64,000 bases of DNA, taken from contig JALGQZ010000007.1 in the NCBI GenBank assembly GCA_023105745.1, forward strand, positions 53,549,569 to 53,613,568, read 5' to 3'. Below, one piece after another: positions 25,601 through 36,438 of this stretch; positions within the stretch are counted from its first letter, which is position 1; every line of letters begins with the position of its first letter. A program made the translations under genes and the position numbers. The notes beneath the pieces were generated by a model. The model was given only the letters and a program-made list of their open reading frames with translations. It searched no databases and was not told where the DNA came from. This DNA comes from Austropuccinia psidii. Its lineage: Eukaryota; Basidiomycota; Pucciniomycetes; Pucciniales; Sphaerophragmiaceae.

Positions 25601-27512
25601 GTTTTTCAATTTCTTTCCTGGTTTCCAGACTTGCTGGATAAGGAGGTCTCCTCAGCATGGGTGGATAGGGTCTTTCCACATCCAGGTATAGTTCTATGTC
25701 ATGGCCTTTAATCTTGCCTAGTGGTTCTTCACCAATGGCAAATGCTGGTCTGTTCTTTCTCAGCATCTTCAGTAAACTTAGTTTTTGTTTACTGGTGAGG
25801 GTAGTGCTAAACTGTCCCTCCTTGAATTCCTTTAAGAGTTCTTCTAGTGGATCCTGTGAAGATATGTGGTATATATCAAGTGAAAATTTCTTTTCCTTGT
25901 TGGTGCCAATGGTAATGTGCCTGTTTTTACTGTTGTAAATATCTATGCCATGCATCCTCTGGTAATCTGTTCCCAGTAAAAACCCTTGGATATGGGCATC
26001 TTCAAGCACTACAAACTCTGGGTTGAGTCTGATATTACCCTTCCTGTGGGGTATAATTATCTCTTTGATAATTGTCCCAATGGAAGTCATCTTCCCTGAT
26101 GCACTTTTAAAGTTCTTTGCCTTAGTGGGCAAGAGCCGTTTTTCCCAGTTTGGGAAGTGGGTATCCAGATAGTTTCTGGCCACTATGGAGCAGTGTGCCC
26201 CACTATCAATGATCAATGGGTGCTGAGCATTGTCAATGCAAACAGTCATTTTGGTGGCTGTTCCATGTATATGTGCCATTCCTTTGGTTGGTGTAACCAG
26301 GAATGTTTGTGCATCTTGTGTGTGTTTGCACAAGTTTTTATTAGCAGTGTCCTGTGGCATGCCTGCTTCCAACTGTATGTCCTGGATTTCTAGTGGGGTT
26401 TCCTTTTGGTATTCCACTAAAAATTCCTCTCTTGGGTCTTGGTCATCATCAGATAGTTCTCTGATGGCATCACCCATGGAGTCTGATTCAGAATCCTCTG
26501 TTGGAGGTTCTTCTGCAAGGACTTTCTCTATGGCATAGACTTTTTTCTTTGCCTTTGGACAGTTTTTGGCATAGTGGTCTGTTGAACCACAACTGTGGCA
26601 AGAATTCTTTTTCTTAGCCACTTCTGCCACTCTTTCTTTGGGTTTGTCCTTAAACTCTACCCTGAAAGGTTGTTTCTCTTTAAAACTACTGCTTCTATAT
26701 GGGGTGAATTTCCCTATATTAGTTCTTTTCCTTATGTCTTGTAAGGTATTGACTATGTCATCTAGAGTGCAATTTTGGTTGCATCTGCATTTCACTGCAT
26801 GCTCTAGTTCTCCTGGCAGTTGTGTCAGAAGTTTGTGATTCCTCATCTGGATGTTCATCTGAGGATCAATGGCTTTGAGTCTTTTAGACTGTCTGAGACA
26901 CCACTCATATGGATCTTTGTCCACAGAGTACTTGTCATTTTCAAATGACATGGTCTTTTGCCATATCCAAGTTCCATTACTGTACTTTTGGATGATTTGA
27001 CTCTTCCACCATGGCCAGTTTCTCCTGCCATGGATTTCTTTCATTTCTGTGTACCATATACTAGCATGTCCTTTAAATGAAGTATTCAATCTAGCAGTGA
27101 TCCAGTAGTCTGGTATGCTTGGTACATCAATGAAGAGTCCATCAATATAATCTATGAGTTCCATATGATCATATTCTCCTGTTCCAGAGAATTTGGGCCA
27201 GCTTGAGGCCTCAGGAAGCTGTTTCAAGGCTTCCTTCTCTGAATACAACATGCCATCTACATCCTGGTATTGTGATGGAGATCTTGCCTTACTCAACAAC
27301 ATGGCATCTGGTTTGATGTCATCTGGTTGATATGGATTCTTCATAGCTTGGCCTTGTGGTTGGGGCTTCAAGCTATGGTAGGCATTAAACAATTTGTTAA
27401 TGTCCTGATCCAGACAATCCCTGTCCCTAGTGCTGTGGTGTTGTTCCTCAAAGACTTGGTTCAGTCTTCTGTTGGATTCCTCAGAGGCTTTGCTCAGTTG
27501 AGCATATCCTTT
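22689..27512 (-). pseudogene. Element B gag-pol polyprotein (capsid to truncated chromodomain)
   Basis: One long minus-strand reading frame encoding, in order: capsid-like Gag ([33 protein letters not shown]), a CCHC knuckle ([14 protein letters not shown]), protease DSGAHC (about 26200), RT with YIDD (25180-25191), RNase H ([11 protein letters not shown] region), integrase zinc and DDE core ([25 protein letters not shown]) and a chromodomain-like tail ([15 protein letters not shown]). Breaks: a one-base frameshift near 27512, TAA near 24699-24701 and 23829-23831, and TGA at 22689-22691. The last falls on the chromodomain tryptophan codon. Without these the family would make Gag and Pol as a single polyprotein, unlike element C. 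The frame continues upstream of 27512 to 28090 and across the C insertion. Confidence 0.93.
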
Positions 27513-28090
27513 AGAAGATTCTTGACTATCTGTTCCAAGGAGGCTTGAGTTTGTCTCCTCCTCTCTTGGCCAGCTTTAATTTCTGCAAACTGCTTTGCAG
27601 ATTGTTCAGCATATTGGGACATTTGTAACCACAGTGCATCACTGTTGATGTTACTCTCAGATGTGACAATGTTATTTTCAGTCTGAGTGGGGGTAATGTT
27701 TCTATTACTAGGACTACTGATTCTAGAGTGGTTTACAACTACTTCTGGTTCTTGTGTACCTCTTTCACCAAATCTAACAGCTTCTGGATCATGGGATCTG
27801 ACTCTTTCCTCCTCTGTTTGAAGGAGGTTTTGTTCTTGCCCTTGTTTCCTTGTCTTCTCCTGGAAACCTCCTGGTATTGTGAAGAATGGTGACTCTTGGC
27901 CACTGATCTGCTGGTTTCTGATTGGTGTGAAGCCACTGGAGAGCTGATTTGGCCTGCTCCTTGTGAACCTGAAGGAATCCGAGTAGGCCCTGTCTGGGTC
28001 AACTGTTCTTCTATAGCTAGGATAGTGGCTTGATTCTCCCTTATCCTCTGTACCCTTGCCTCCAGGAGTCTGTGCTGTCTGGTAGGATTC
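27513..28090 (-). pseudogene. Element B overlapping ORF1 end and gag-pol N-terminal part
   Basis: Two minus-strand frames are open together here. One is the ORF1 C-terminus, starting GWNPTRQHRLLEARV at the insertion edge and ending KLLDLVKEVHKNQK with a stop at 27739-27741. The other is the N-terminal part of the gag-pol frame (SPFFTIPGGFQEK, EEERVRSHDPEA, then a coiled-coil-like MSQYAEQSAKQFAEI). Both frames resemble the same two frames of element F at about 62560-63100. The upstream halves of both lie beyond element C at 38203 and above. Joining across the insertion, with one copy of GATTC removed, keeps both frames in register. Confidence 0.85.
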
Positions 28091-28444
28091 TGTCACAACC
28101 ACGTATTTTGACCCTCCTCCTTGATGGCGGCGGCAATCCAACCTGGAGCCAAGTTGGGGCCAATTGGCCATGTCATATCATTTATGGCCAATTGACCCCT
28201 TTTGGGTGTTCCATGGCTCTTATGCCATAACCCACTCCATTGGCCACTTATGGCCTCCATCATCCTTTATGGCCTCAGGCCATATCCTGCGTCATTGGCC
28301 CTCTGGGCCAATTTCCACCTCACCAACCCCCAGGCCTCCATCACTGTTTTTGGGCCTGGGGGGTCCCTTTGTCTTCCAGGGGCTTCCAGGCCCCATGGCC
28401 ACCTTCCTTGGTTCCCTGGCCACCCCTTTCATTATGGGGGTTTT

Positions 28445-28476
28445 GGCCTAAATGGCCTTTTTGGGCCATTTAGGCC
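28445..28476 (+). other. Perfect 13-bp inverted repeat in the LTR
   Basis: GGCCTAAATGGCC, a 6-base loop (TTTTTG), then GGCCATTTAGGCC. It also occurs in the 3' LTR near 36793-36824. It would form a strong hairpin in RNA or a cruciform in DNA. Confidence 0.9.
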
Positions 28477-28490
28477 CCCCACGGCTTCTA

Positions 28491-28535
28491 CGGTCCGCGG
28501 GCCGTAATACGCGGTCCGTACGGTCCGTAGGCGGG
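28491..28535 (+). repeat. CGGTCC minisatellite, short allele
   Basis: Repeats of CGGTCCG/CGGTCCGTA and a CCGCGGGCC. 45 bases here against 73 in the 3' LTR (36839-36911). It is a CpG-dense island between two hairpins. Confidence 0.9.
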
Positions 28536-28538
28536 TTA

Positions 28539-28577
28539 GGCCCCTTTTGGCCTAATCCAATGAGGCCAAAAGGGGCC
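28539..28577 (+). other. Perfect 14-bp inverted repeat in the LTR
   Basis: GGCCCCTTTTGGCC, an 11-base loop, then GGCCAAAAGGGGCC. It is the second strong hairpin, just after the minisatellite, and is also present in the 3' LTR. Confidence 0.9.
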
Positions 28578-29383
28578 AAAGGGGGCAGCCACCTAGCCCC
28601 CAAGGCCAGTTGGGTCCCAAACCACAATTGGGCCCACCTGAGCCAATTTTGGCCACCAATCCCTTGGACCCAAATTGGACCAAAAACCACCTTGGATCCA
28701 TTTTTGGTCATAAATCCCGTAGGACCCATTTTTGGCCCTGGACCACCATAGACCAACTTCACCGTCATGGCCTCTGGCAACCACCAGAGGCCACCAAATC
28801 ATCTCAACAAGCTTTTCCCTCAACTTAAGGGGAATTCTTTCCTTTCCTTCATGCACTCCGTACTCAAGATTGCAGGTGTGGTGCATATATGGTATTATAT
28901 ACCATTATGCACCATTTTTACTCAGCAATCCAATGGTGACGTTTTCAGGACCCAATTCCACCTTTCCATTTCAAGGTCCATAATTCCAACGCCCATTTTC
29001 GAAGGAGGACTTTCCAGCTTATCAGTCTGGCAATCCATGGCGGTAATTCAGAAGATCATTCAAGGATCCCAACCACCTGTATCTGCAGGAGTTGGGTTGG
29101 TACAATTCATTCAGGATTATTCTAAGGTCAATTCGCAAGAGGTATTACATAATTCAATCAGTTGTCAAGACATCAAGTATTCAATACTCCTTGGACAACC
29201 CAATTCATCCGTACAGGCCTTATTCAATCAACCTGTATGGCCTTGGCCCAATTGGGCCATTTCTTATTCCACTGTGTGAATTCCATCACACAGTTCAAAT
29301 TTCAAGATGGCCAGAACTGTATTTCCCGATTCGGACAATACAGTCATTGATCCACCTTCCAGGATCAACCTTCCAGCTTTTCA

Positions 29384-29424
29384 CATATACTGGCCACCTT
29401 TCAGCACCTGGGGACTTTTTCCCC
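29384..29424 (+). promoter_or_regulatory. Candidate TATA-like element and transcription start
   Basis: CATATAC at 29384-29390 lies about 35-40 bases before C at 29424. That base begins CAGTTAATTAATATA, which is the exact complement of the primer-site sequence just after the LTR. In self-priming elements the RNA 5' end is the part that pairs with the primer site, which is why the start is placed here. Confidence 0.5.
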
Positions 29425-29827
29425 AGTTAATTAATATAGTGGATTTATTTTTATCCTTATTTTCTTTTACATTATTAAAGTTAATACTGATAATCTTAAG
29501 TCAGTCATTCAGCACCCTATTCTTTTATTTCCTCGCCTGTCCAGTGGATATTGGTGGTCATATCCTTATACTAATTCCATTTCCCTTTCTGGCAGGTTGA
29601 AACAGTGAATTAAGGATTCACTTGGTTGGCTTCTTGGCTTTGGCTTCTTTATTATCTTTGGTCATTGGCTTCATCTTTTTCTTATCTCATCTTTTGGCAT
29701 ACTTGTTTTCCCCTTTATTCTTTCTTAAAGAAATTCATTCTTATTATTCTTTTATCTTTGGAGCCCTCCAAGTGAGTTCTTGATTCCTGAGTGCCAGGCC
29801 CTCTTCTTCCAAGAGCCCCTGTGACAT

Positions 29828-29842
29828 TATATTAATTAACTG
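29828..29842 (+). other. Candidate self-priming primer-binding site
   Basis: TATATTAATTAACTG starts one base after the 5' LTR and is perfectly complementary to 29424-29438 inside the LTR. No TGG-initiated tRNA complement is seen at this position. In element A, the bases after the 5' LTR match this site at 13 of 16 positions with no gap. Confidence 0.6.
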
Positions 29843-30584
29843 ATAATTCTTCTTCATTCATTCATTCTTTTATTCTTATATTTTAAATTCATTCATTCAT
29901 TTCATCAAAATTATGATTCTTTGACGTTTTATGATCTTATGATTCTTCGTCACCTCTCAATTTTCTCTCATTCATTCTTCATTCTGAAAATTGAAAGCTG
30001 ACCCATTTTTTATTTTTTCTGTTATCTTTTCAATCTCATTCTCAATCTTAATCAATCTATTTTTATCCATAATTCAGGCATTTTTATCTTTGGTTCTCAA
30101 GTTATTCATCAGGTTATTCAGACACGTTCTTCATATCAGGATTCACTTTGATTTATTCCTCAAGAATTTTTGATTTTTTGGAAGAATTCACTTGAAAATT
30201 GATTTGATTGACTAATTTGACATAATTGAAATTGACCTCAAGATAATTGATTGACCTGAAGACTTTATTGATTTTGCTGATTATTCACATCAAGATTTTG
30301 ACATAAATTGATTTTGACTCAAGAATTCATTTCGATTGATTGATTTTTCTGCAAGATTTCGATTTGATTTGATTTTGATTGTTTGATTGATTGTTTTTAT
30401 TGACTTCAAGATTCTCATTGATATTGATTTTTACTTCAAGACTCATTTGATTGTGATTGATTGACGTATTTGAAGAATTTTGATGCATTGATTATCCAAT
30501 TTCCTCAGGATTTGATTGTTGCTTTTGTACTTCAAGAAAATTTTGATTTTATTTCATTTATTTTGGTTGATTATCCCTGAAATC
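29843..30584 (+). other. Element C leader, low complexity
   Basis: About 740 non-coding bases between the primer site and the gag ATG. 30180-30520 is made of imperfect TTGATTGATTT-like repeats and CAAGAATT motifs. No gene is evident. It probably holds the packaging signal, by position only. Confidence 0.6.
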
Positions 30585-31922
30585 ATGCCAGTTCAACATT
30601 CACCTCCAGCAAGACAGACCAGATCTCAGGCCAGAACTCAAGCTGTTCTGACTCCAACTCCAAGGGCTCCTCTTGACGGTACCCCAGCAGTTTCTCAACT
30701 GAGGGCCAGATTGGACAGAGGACCCATTATGGAAGGAGCAGCACCATCCAGGAAGGAAGGAAGAGGGCCAAGAAGGTCAATGTCTTTATCAGGAGTGGTT
30801 GGCGGATTCCCAGGTTTTTCAAGAACCAGTCCCAAGGTTCAAGGTGAAGATGGTGAAGAGGAGGAGGAGAATTCTGTGGAAGAGGAAGAGTCTAATGGCA
30901 CTGAGGCTGCTCCTGCTCCTGTGGGAGCATCTGAGGGCACCAGAGGACCAACTCTAGCCCAGTCTGATCAGCCTGCCTCTCATCAGTCTGAACCGTCTTT
31001 ATTGGCCATTATGCAACAAATGACTCAGATTATGGCCAATCTGCAAGCAGCTTCTTCTTCTGAATCATCAAGACCACCAGCCTTCAAGACTCCCTCTATG
31101 AAGGCTCCAGAATGCTTTGATGGGACTCAGCCCTTCAAAGTCAGAAGCTTTATTCAGTCTTGCCAACTCATCTTTCATAATGACCCGGAAAACTTCTCTC
31201 AAGACAGAAAGAAGGTTCTTTATGCCACTTCATTCTTAGTTGGCAGGGCTGCAAAATGGATTGAGCCTTATCTTTCCAATCTCAATAATCAAGACTCAAA
31301 TTATCTCCTCAATTCCTGGCCATTATTCGAATCCCAATTGTTCACTTTATTTGGAGACCCAAATGAAGTAAGAAAAGCAGAAGCTGAATTGGATGGCCTT
31401 AGGATGAAAGAAGGTGGGCATGTTGCTTTGTATATTGCCGATTTCAGGAGTTTGGTTTCAAGAATTGGGGATTGGGGTGAAAGGGCTCTTATTCATCATT
31501 TCAGGAAGGGTTTGGCCTCCAGGATTCTGGATCAATTGGCCTCCCATCCTTCAAACATTGATTCTCTTCAAGACTTAATGGACGTCAGCCTGGAACTTGA
31601 TACCAGGTACCATGAGAGGCAGAAGGAAAAGAATCATCATCAAGAGAAGAAGCCTGAAGCCTCAAAGTCTCACTCTTCTCATCATCAAGTTTCTTCAAGT
31701 TCAAGACCAAAGAAGAAATTTCATTCTCAAAAGCGGGACAAGCCCCATTCTTCATTGTTGAATAAGGACTTCAAGTTGAAAGGTTCTGAGAAGGAAAGAA
31801 GAATCAAGGAGGGGTTGTGTACCTATTGTGGTGGGAAGCATAGTCTTGAGTCCTGTGTCAAAAGGCCTCAAAACAAGCTTACCCAACCGTCAGGCAGCTT
31901 TCCCAGCCAGGGAAAAGCCTGA
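30585..31922 (+). CDS. gag: Gag protein of element C
   Basis: 445 codons from ATG at 30585 ([15 protein letters not shown]) to TGA at 31920-31922. The same start is kept in element A, which is why I prefer it to the TTG upstream. Residues about 1-165 are basic, then acidic and Ser-rich (a run of E near residues 88-105). About 165-345 is the capsid-like domain ([51 protein letters not shown]). About 365-405 is a His/Ser/Lys-rich basic linker. Residues about 412-424 form a zinc knuckle [13 protein letters not shown] (C-X2-C-X3-H-X4-C). The protein would form the virus-like particle and bind the genomic RNA. It overlaps the pol frame by 73 bases. Intact. Confidence 0.95.
   Translation: MPVQHSPPARQTRSQARTQAVLTPTPRAPLDGTPAVSQLRARLDRGPIMEGAAPSRKEGRGPRRSMSLSGVVGGFPGFSRTSPKVQGEDGEEEEENSVEEEESNGTEAAPAPVGASEGTRGPTLAQSDQPASHQSEPSLLAIMQQMTQIMANLQAASSSESSRPPAFKTPSMKAPECFDGTQPFKVRSFIQSCQLIFHNDPENFSQDRKKVLYATSFLVGRAAKWIEPYLSNLNNQDSNYLLNSWPLFESQLFTLFGDPNEVRKAEAELDGLRMKEGGHVALYIADFRSLVSRIGDWGERALIHHFRKGLASRILDQLASHPSNIDSLQDLMDVSLELDTRYHERQKEKNHHQEKKPEASKSHSSHHQVSSSSRPKKKFHSQKRDKPHSSLLNKDFKLKGSEKERRIKEGLCTYCGGKHSLESCVKRPQNKLTQPSGSFPSQGKA
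31910..31916 (+). promoter_or_regulatory. -1 ribosomal frameshift heptamer GGGAAAA
   Basis: In the gag frame it reads CAG GGA AAA GCC TGA, so G GGA AAA has the X XXY YYZ form and sits four codons before and including the gag stop region. Slipping back one base enters exactly the pol frame, which opens at 31850. The same heptamer and context are kept in element A (minus strand, near 47335-47345). Confidence 0.75.
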
Positions 31923-34900
31923 GTGAAGACCATGTTGTGTTCAATGGTCTTCACAGTTTTCCTTCCAGAGCACAATTGTGCATTCTGAATACTGGTTTCA
32001 AGAATTCTCTTAAATTTTTTGTTTTCTCTTCTCTTTCTGATGTTTTTTACAGTATTCTCATTGATTCTGGTGCTACACACTCATTCATTGCAAAGCAGTT
32101 TGTTCACAAGTACTCATTGACTACGTCAGAACTTCCAGAGAAGATTCCTCTTATCATTTTGGACTCCTCTGAGTCCCCTTCCTTATTTGTGACTCACCAT
32201 ACTAAATATATGGTTGAGCTCCCTTCCTTCCCAAGCTTTGAATGGGACTTTTTAGTCATTGATACTCCCAAGGGAGAAGACCTCATATTGGGCTTTGACT
32301 TTCTCAATCATTTTAATCCTTCTATTGATTGGAGGCAAGGGCTGATCACCTTTAATACTGATCAAAAGGACTATTCTGATCCTTCCAATTCCTTCCGTAA
32401 TGACTCTTCCTCTGCCAAATCATGTGCAGCTCTGGTTGGTGATTCTAGAACACCATCAGTTCCATCTTCTGTCCATATTCCTTCCCTTAATTCCCATCTG
32501 TCATTACCATCATCTGGAGATGAAGTCTTCAAAGAGATTCAAGATGTTGGGGAAGATAATTCTGTATCTTCACTTCATCTCTTCTTTGGGAATATGGACC
32601 TTCCTCCTTCATCTTATCATGACTCCCTGGAGGAGTTGTGGGATGAAGAGGAAGAGCCAGAAGAAGTAGAAACCGTGATGAAGGTTGTTCCCTCTGTTTA
32701 TCACCAATACTTGGATGTATTCTCCAAGGTGAAAGCAGAGAAACTTCCTCCTCACCGTGCCTGTGATCATCATATCGAACTGGAGGGGTCTCTACCTCCA
32801 GTTGGGGTGATCTACTCTTTATCCAAACAAGAGTCGGATACACTCAGGGCCTACATTTCAGAGAATGTAGAGAAAGGTTTCATCCGGCCAAGCTCCTCCT
32901 CAACAGGAGCACCTGTCCTCTTTGTTAAAAAGAAAGATGGTGGCCTCCGTTTGTGTGTTGATTACCGCAAACTCAATGCTGTCACTAGGAAGAACAAATA
33001 TCCTGTTCCTCCTATGAACCAGCTTCTTAATGTCTTTAATGGTTCTTCTATCTTCTCCAAGATTGATTTGCGTGGTGCATATAACCTGCTCAGAATCAAG
33101 GAGGGTGATGAACATTTGAGATGCTTCAGAACTAAATATGGCAGTTTTGAGTACTTGGTTATGCCATTTGGGCTCACCAATGCTCCTGCCTCTTTTCAGA
33201 ACCTTGTCAATGATATATTCCAAGATCTTCTTGATGTTTTTGTTGTGGTTTATTTGGATGACATTATGGTCTTTTCCAAATCTGAGGAAGAACATGTCAC
33301 CCATGTGTCCACTGTTCTTTCCAGACTCAGAGCCAATAACCTTTTCGCCAAGGCTTCTAAATGCCTTTTTCATGTCTCTAGTGTAGAATACCTTGGTTGT
33401 GTTGTTTCTTCTGAAGGCCTCAAGATGGACCAAGCAAAAGTCCAGCAGATCCTTAATTGGCCTCCTCCAAGAAACCTCAAGGCTCTTCAATCCTTCCTTG
33501 GCTTTGCCAACTTCTACCGCCGTTTCATCAAGAATTATTCAAAGAAAATCAGTTCACTCACCAGTTTCCTCAAGAAAGATTCCTGTTTCCCCCTCAATGA
33601 GGAAGCTCTTAGCCAGTTTCATCAACTCAAAGAGGCCTTCACTACCGCTCCAATCCTTTCCCACTTCAATCCTTCTCTACCGACCATTGTAGAGACCGAT
33701 GCATCCGATTATGCTTTGGGTGCTGTACTGAGTCAGGTCTCTGACTCAGGAAAACATCCCATTGCCTTTGACAGCCGCAAGCTTATTCCAGCAGAACTCA
33801 ACTATGAAATTCATGACAAGGAACTCCTTGGTATAGTCTGGGCTCTCAAGCGCTGGAGGGCTTTTCTTCTTTCTCTGTCCTCTCCTTTTGAAGTTCTCAC
33901 CGATCATTCTTCTCTTCAGTACTTTATGTCATCAAAGATCCTTACTCGCCGTCAAGCCCGTTGGGCCGAATTCTTATCTGAATTTCATTTTTCAATCACT
34001 TACCGCCCTGGCCGCCTAGCAACTCTTCCAGATGCCTTATCACGTCGGGACGACGTCTATCCGGAGAGGGGGGAGGATTTAATCAGCAAGAATCCAATGA
34101 ATTTTCAACAACTCATTAAGCAAGATGAAGTTCAACCCTCAAAGTTTTTTGCAGTCAAGGTGGATTCTTTTTCAAATTTGATTGATTCAATTCAGAAGAA
34201 ATTATGGCAAGATCCTCAGTACAGAAGTATCCTTGAAGATTTGGGTAAAGGTAAATCTGTCCAAGATTATTCTCTTGATTCCTCCTCCCAACTTCTTCTC
34301 TTCAAAGATCGGGTGGTAGTCCCAAATGACTCCACAATTCAACTCAGCATTCTTCAAAAGCGTCATGACTCTCCTCTAGCTGGACACCCTGGCCAAGAGA
34401 AGACTCTCAAACTTGTCAAGCGGGATTTCCACTGGTCCGGCATGACTCAATTCATTAAGGATTATGTATCATCCTGTCAACAGTGTTCAAGAAACAAGAA
34501 TATCCACCATAAGAAGTTTGGACTCCTCAAACCTCTTCCAATTCCAAATGGTCCTTGGATTTGTCTCTCAATGGATTTCATCACTCAACTGCCCCTGTCC
34601 AATTCTTTTGACTCAATTCTTGTCATAGTGGACAGATTCTCAAAAATGGCGGTTTTTATTCCAACAATGTCTTCAATAACTTCTTTGGATTTGGCCCATT
34701 TATTCATCAAGAATATCTTCTCAAAGCATGGCTTTCCATCAAGCATTGTCAGTGATAGAGGTTCACTCTTTGTTTCTTCCTTCTGGACCAATCTTTGTCA
34801 GCAGCTCAAGATTTCAAGAGACTTGTCAACTTCTTATCACCCAGAAACTGATGGACAGACAGAGAGGGTAAATCAGATACTAGAACAGTATCTTCGGATG

Positions 34901-35638
34901 TATGTCAGCTATCATCAAGATGATTGGAACACCTGGCTCCCTCTGGCTGAATTTGCCTACAATAATTCTGATCACTCTTCAACCAAGCAATCACCGTTTT
35001 TCACCGTTTATGGAAGAGATCCACAATTTGATTCAGTTCACATCACTCAAGATACTCCTGCTGGAAAGTTATCAACAAAAATCCAATCAGTACAGCAAGA
35101 TGTCAAGAGAGAACTTGAAATCGCCATAAACCGGTTTAAGAGGTATGCAGATAAAAGTAGAGCAAGTCCACCTGTTTTCAATCCTGGTGACATGGTATGG
35201 CTTTCTTCCAAGAATATCAAATCAACTAGACCCACCAAGAAACTGTCTGAAAGATGGTTGGGTCCCTTTCCAATCCTGAAGAAAGTCAGTACTCATGCTT
35301 ACCACCTCAAGCTTCCATCTCAATGGAAATCCATCCACCCAGTCTTCCATATCTCACTCTTGGAACCAGTCAAGACATCAACGATCCCAAATCGGCATCA
35401 AGAGCCTCCTCCTCCAATCATTATTGAAGAAGAAGAGGAATGGGAAGTCTCTCAAGTACTGGATTCAAAGCTCAAGAGAAGAAAATTATGGTATCTGGTG
35501 GAATGGAAAGGTTTCAGTCAAGATTCAGAAAGATCCACATGGGAACCAGCTGAAAACCTCAAGAATTGTCCTGAACTTGTCAAAGATTTTCATTCGTTAT
35601 ATCCTGACAAGCCAGGACCCAATTCTTCAATGGCTTGA
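31916..35638 (+). CDS. pol: Pol polyprotein of element C (PR-RT-RH-IN-chromodomain)
   Basis: About 1240 codons with no stop, ending at 35638. It has no own ATG near its start and would be made as Gag-Pol by -1 frameshifting at 31910. Domains: retropepsin [10 protein letters not shown] (GAT at 32063); RT with [14 protein letters not shown] and catalytic YLDD at 33251-33262; RNase H ([14 protein letters not shown], then [12 protein letters not shown], then [10 protein letters not shown]); integrase H2C2 finger (about 34360-34480); DDE core ([28 protein letters not shown]); GPY/F-like LGPFPILKK; and a chromodomain ([20 protein letters not shown], about 35430-35600). The chromodomain and integrase would direct insertion into heterochromatin, as in other chromoviruses, which fits finding it inside other elements. 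All catalytic residues that I could check are present. Confidence 0.96.
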   Translation, partial: SLSEDHVVFNGLHSFPSRAQLCILNTGFKNSLKFFVFSSLSDVFYSILIDSGATHSFIAKQFVHKYSLTTSELPEKIPLIILDSSESPSLFVTHHTKYMVELPSFPSFEWDFLVIDTPKGEDLILGFDFLNHFNPSIDWRQGLITFNTDQKDYSDPSNSFRNDSSSAKSCAALVGDSRTPSVPSSVHIPSLNSHLSLPSSGDEVFKEIQDVGEDNSVSSLHLFFGNMDLPPSSYHDSLEELWDEEEEPEEVETVMKVVPSVYHQYLDVFSKVKAEKLPPHRACDHHIELEGSLPPVGVIYSLSKQESDTLRAYISENVEKGFIRPSSSSTGAPVLFVKKKDGGLRLCVDYRKLNAVTRKNKYPVPPMNQLLNVFNGSSIFSKIDLRGAYNLLRIKEGDEHLRCFRTKYGSFEYLVMPFGLTNAPASFQNLVNDIFQDLLDVFVVVYLDDIMVFSKSEEEHVTHVSTVLSRLRANNLFAKASKCLFHVSSVEYLGCVVSSEGLKMDQAKVQQILNWPPPRNLKALQSFLGFANFYRRFIKNYSKKISSLTSFLKKDSCFPLNEEALSQFHQLKEAFTTAPILSHFNPSLPTIVETDASDYALGAVLSQVSDSGKHPIAFDSRKLIPAELNYEIHDKELLGIVWALKRWRAFLLSLSSPFEVLTDHSSLQYFMSSKILTRRQARWAEFLSEFHFSITYRPGRLATLPDALSRRDDVYPERGEDLISKNPMNFQQLIKQDEVQPSKFFAVKVDSFSNLIDSIQKKLWQDPQYRSILEDLGKGKSVQDYSLDSSSQLLLFKDRVVVPNDSTIQLSILQKRHDSPLAGHPGQEKTLKLVKRDFHWSGMTQFIKDYVSSCQQCSRNKNIHHKKFGLLKPLPIPNGPWICLSMDFITQLPLSNSFDSILVIVDRFSKMAVFIPTMSSITSLDLAHLFIKNIFSKHGFPSSIVSDRGSLFVSSFWTNLCQQLKISRDLSTSYHPETDGQTERVNQILEQYLRMYVSYHQDDWNTWLPLAEFAYNNSDHSSTKQSPFFTVYGRDPQFDSVHITQDTPAGKLSTKIQSVQQDVKRELEIAINRFKRYADKSRASPPVFNPGDMVWLSSKNIKSTRPTKKLSERWLGPFPILKKVSTHAYHLKLPSQWKSIHPVFHISLLEPVKTSTIPNRHQEPPPPIIIEEEEEWEVSQVLDSKLKRRKLWYLVEWKGFSQDSERSTWEPAENLKNCPELVKDFHSLYPDKPGPNSSMA

Positions 35639-35640
35639 AT

Positions 35641-36028
35641 TTTTATGGTGCTTGGTGGGGAGAGGAATTACCAAAAGTAAGTCCCACTCCTGGTATGCAC
35701 CTTTAGGGGTATTCTACTCTTCTTTGTTGTAAGCATCACCTTGGCCACTCTGTGAGCACTTTTCAATTTGGACACAGACCTTTTGGCCCGGCTTTCAACA
35801 TCCGAATTCCAAATTTATGGCCATTTACACTTGGGCAAATGGACCATTCCTTTTTCATTCTCCTTCCCAAGACTTTATTCTTTCAACACATTCATTTATC
35901 AAGAGCTTCCTTATTTATGGCACTGGCGGGAGTGGCAACTACTAAAAGTAAGTTCCTCTCCTGGTGTGCACTTCCCTGAGGGGTCTACAATCTGTCAAAA
36001 CATCACCTTGGCCACTCTGTGAGCACCT
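35641..36028 (+). repeat. Two tandem 3' untranslated units
   Basis: Unit 1 (35641-35760) and unit 2 (35912-36028) share TTTATGG, AAAAGTAAGT, CTCCTGGT.TGCAC and CATCACCTTGGCCACTCTGT followed by GAGCAC. Both lie after the pol stop. Elements A and G keep both units at similar spacing despite decay, which suggests that they matter to the element. Confidence 0.85.
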
Positions 36029-36423
36029 GGCATCAAATTCTTTTATCCAGGTCCTTGGCCACTTTCAAAATCAATTGTCGTAACCCGTGATGAAGATTGG
36101 ATTCCTCCTCAAATTTCATTTTCTTTATTTTTTCTGTTTCTCTCTTTATATCTGTTCCTTTTCTCTTTTACTCTTTATATTCTTTTAAAATTTCTTTTCT
36201 TATAACTCTTTAACGCCAAAATCTTTACGTCAAATCATGTCTTCAACTTTGTCAAAGCCAAATGTCAAGAGAAGACCAAGTCAACCTCAATTCATATGCC
36301 AACAAGCTTATCAGTTCAATTTCTCTTTTCAAGATTCAATGCCTCTGGAATCCTTACGTCAAATCCGTCTCATTAGCCTCAACAGGCCTCTACCTTATCT
36401 TGGTGCTCAGGAGCTCACCATTC
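36029..36423 (+). other. Element C 3' untranslated region
   Basis: Non-coding, with a TC-rich run at about 36115-36210. The part from about 36340 (TCATTAGCCTCAACAGGCC...) is also kept next to the 3' LTR of A (19850-19910). No gene. Confidence 0.7.
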
Positions 36424-36435
36424 AAGGTAGGGGGG
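36424..36435 (+). promoter_or_regulatory. Polypurine tract of element C
   Basis: AAGGTAGGGGGG, three bases before the 3' LTR. This is the expected primer for plus-strand DNA. Confidence 0.8.
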
Positions 36436-36438
36436 TAC

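Larger units (their letters stand above)
28091..29826 (+). repeat. Element C 5' LTR
   Basis: 1736 bases, TG...CA ends. The first 700 bases are rich in GGCC and CpG, unlike the AT-rich surroundings. The last 400 hold the likely transcription start and U5. The many open frames inside it on both strands recur in the other LTR and are composition artefacts. Confidence 0.97.

Noticed and set aside
27494..27520. Possible programmed frameshift in element B between the gag part and pol
   Set aside because: The shift fits loss of one base relative to the expected family reading, and no slippery heptamer is present.
28164..29600. Many open frames of 60-170 codons on both strands inside the element C LTR, repeated at 36512-37976
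   Set aside because: They coincide with the LTRs, occur in several overlapping frames, lack known domains and are explained by the GGCC-rich composition.
30180..30520. Regular TTGATTGATTT repeats suggesting a CRISPR-like or satellite array
   Set aside because: Imperfect, no unique spacers, and located in a retrotransposon leader, so simple low complexity.
32529..33490. Long antisense open frames within element C pol
   Set aside because: They mirror the pol codons and have no own features.
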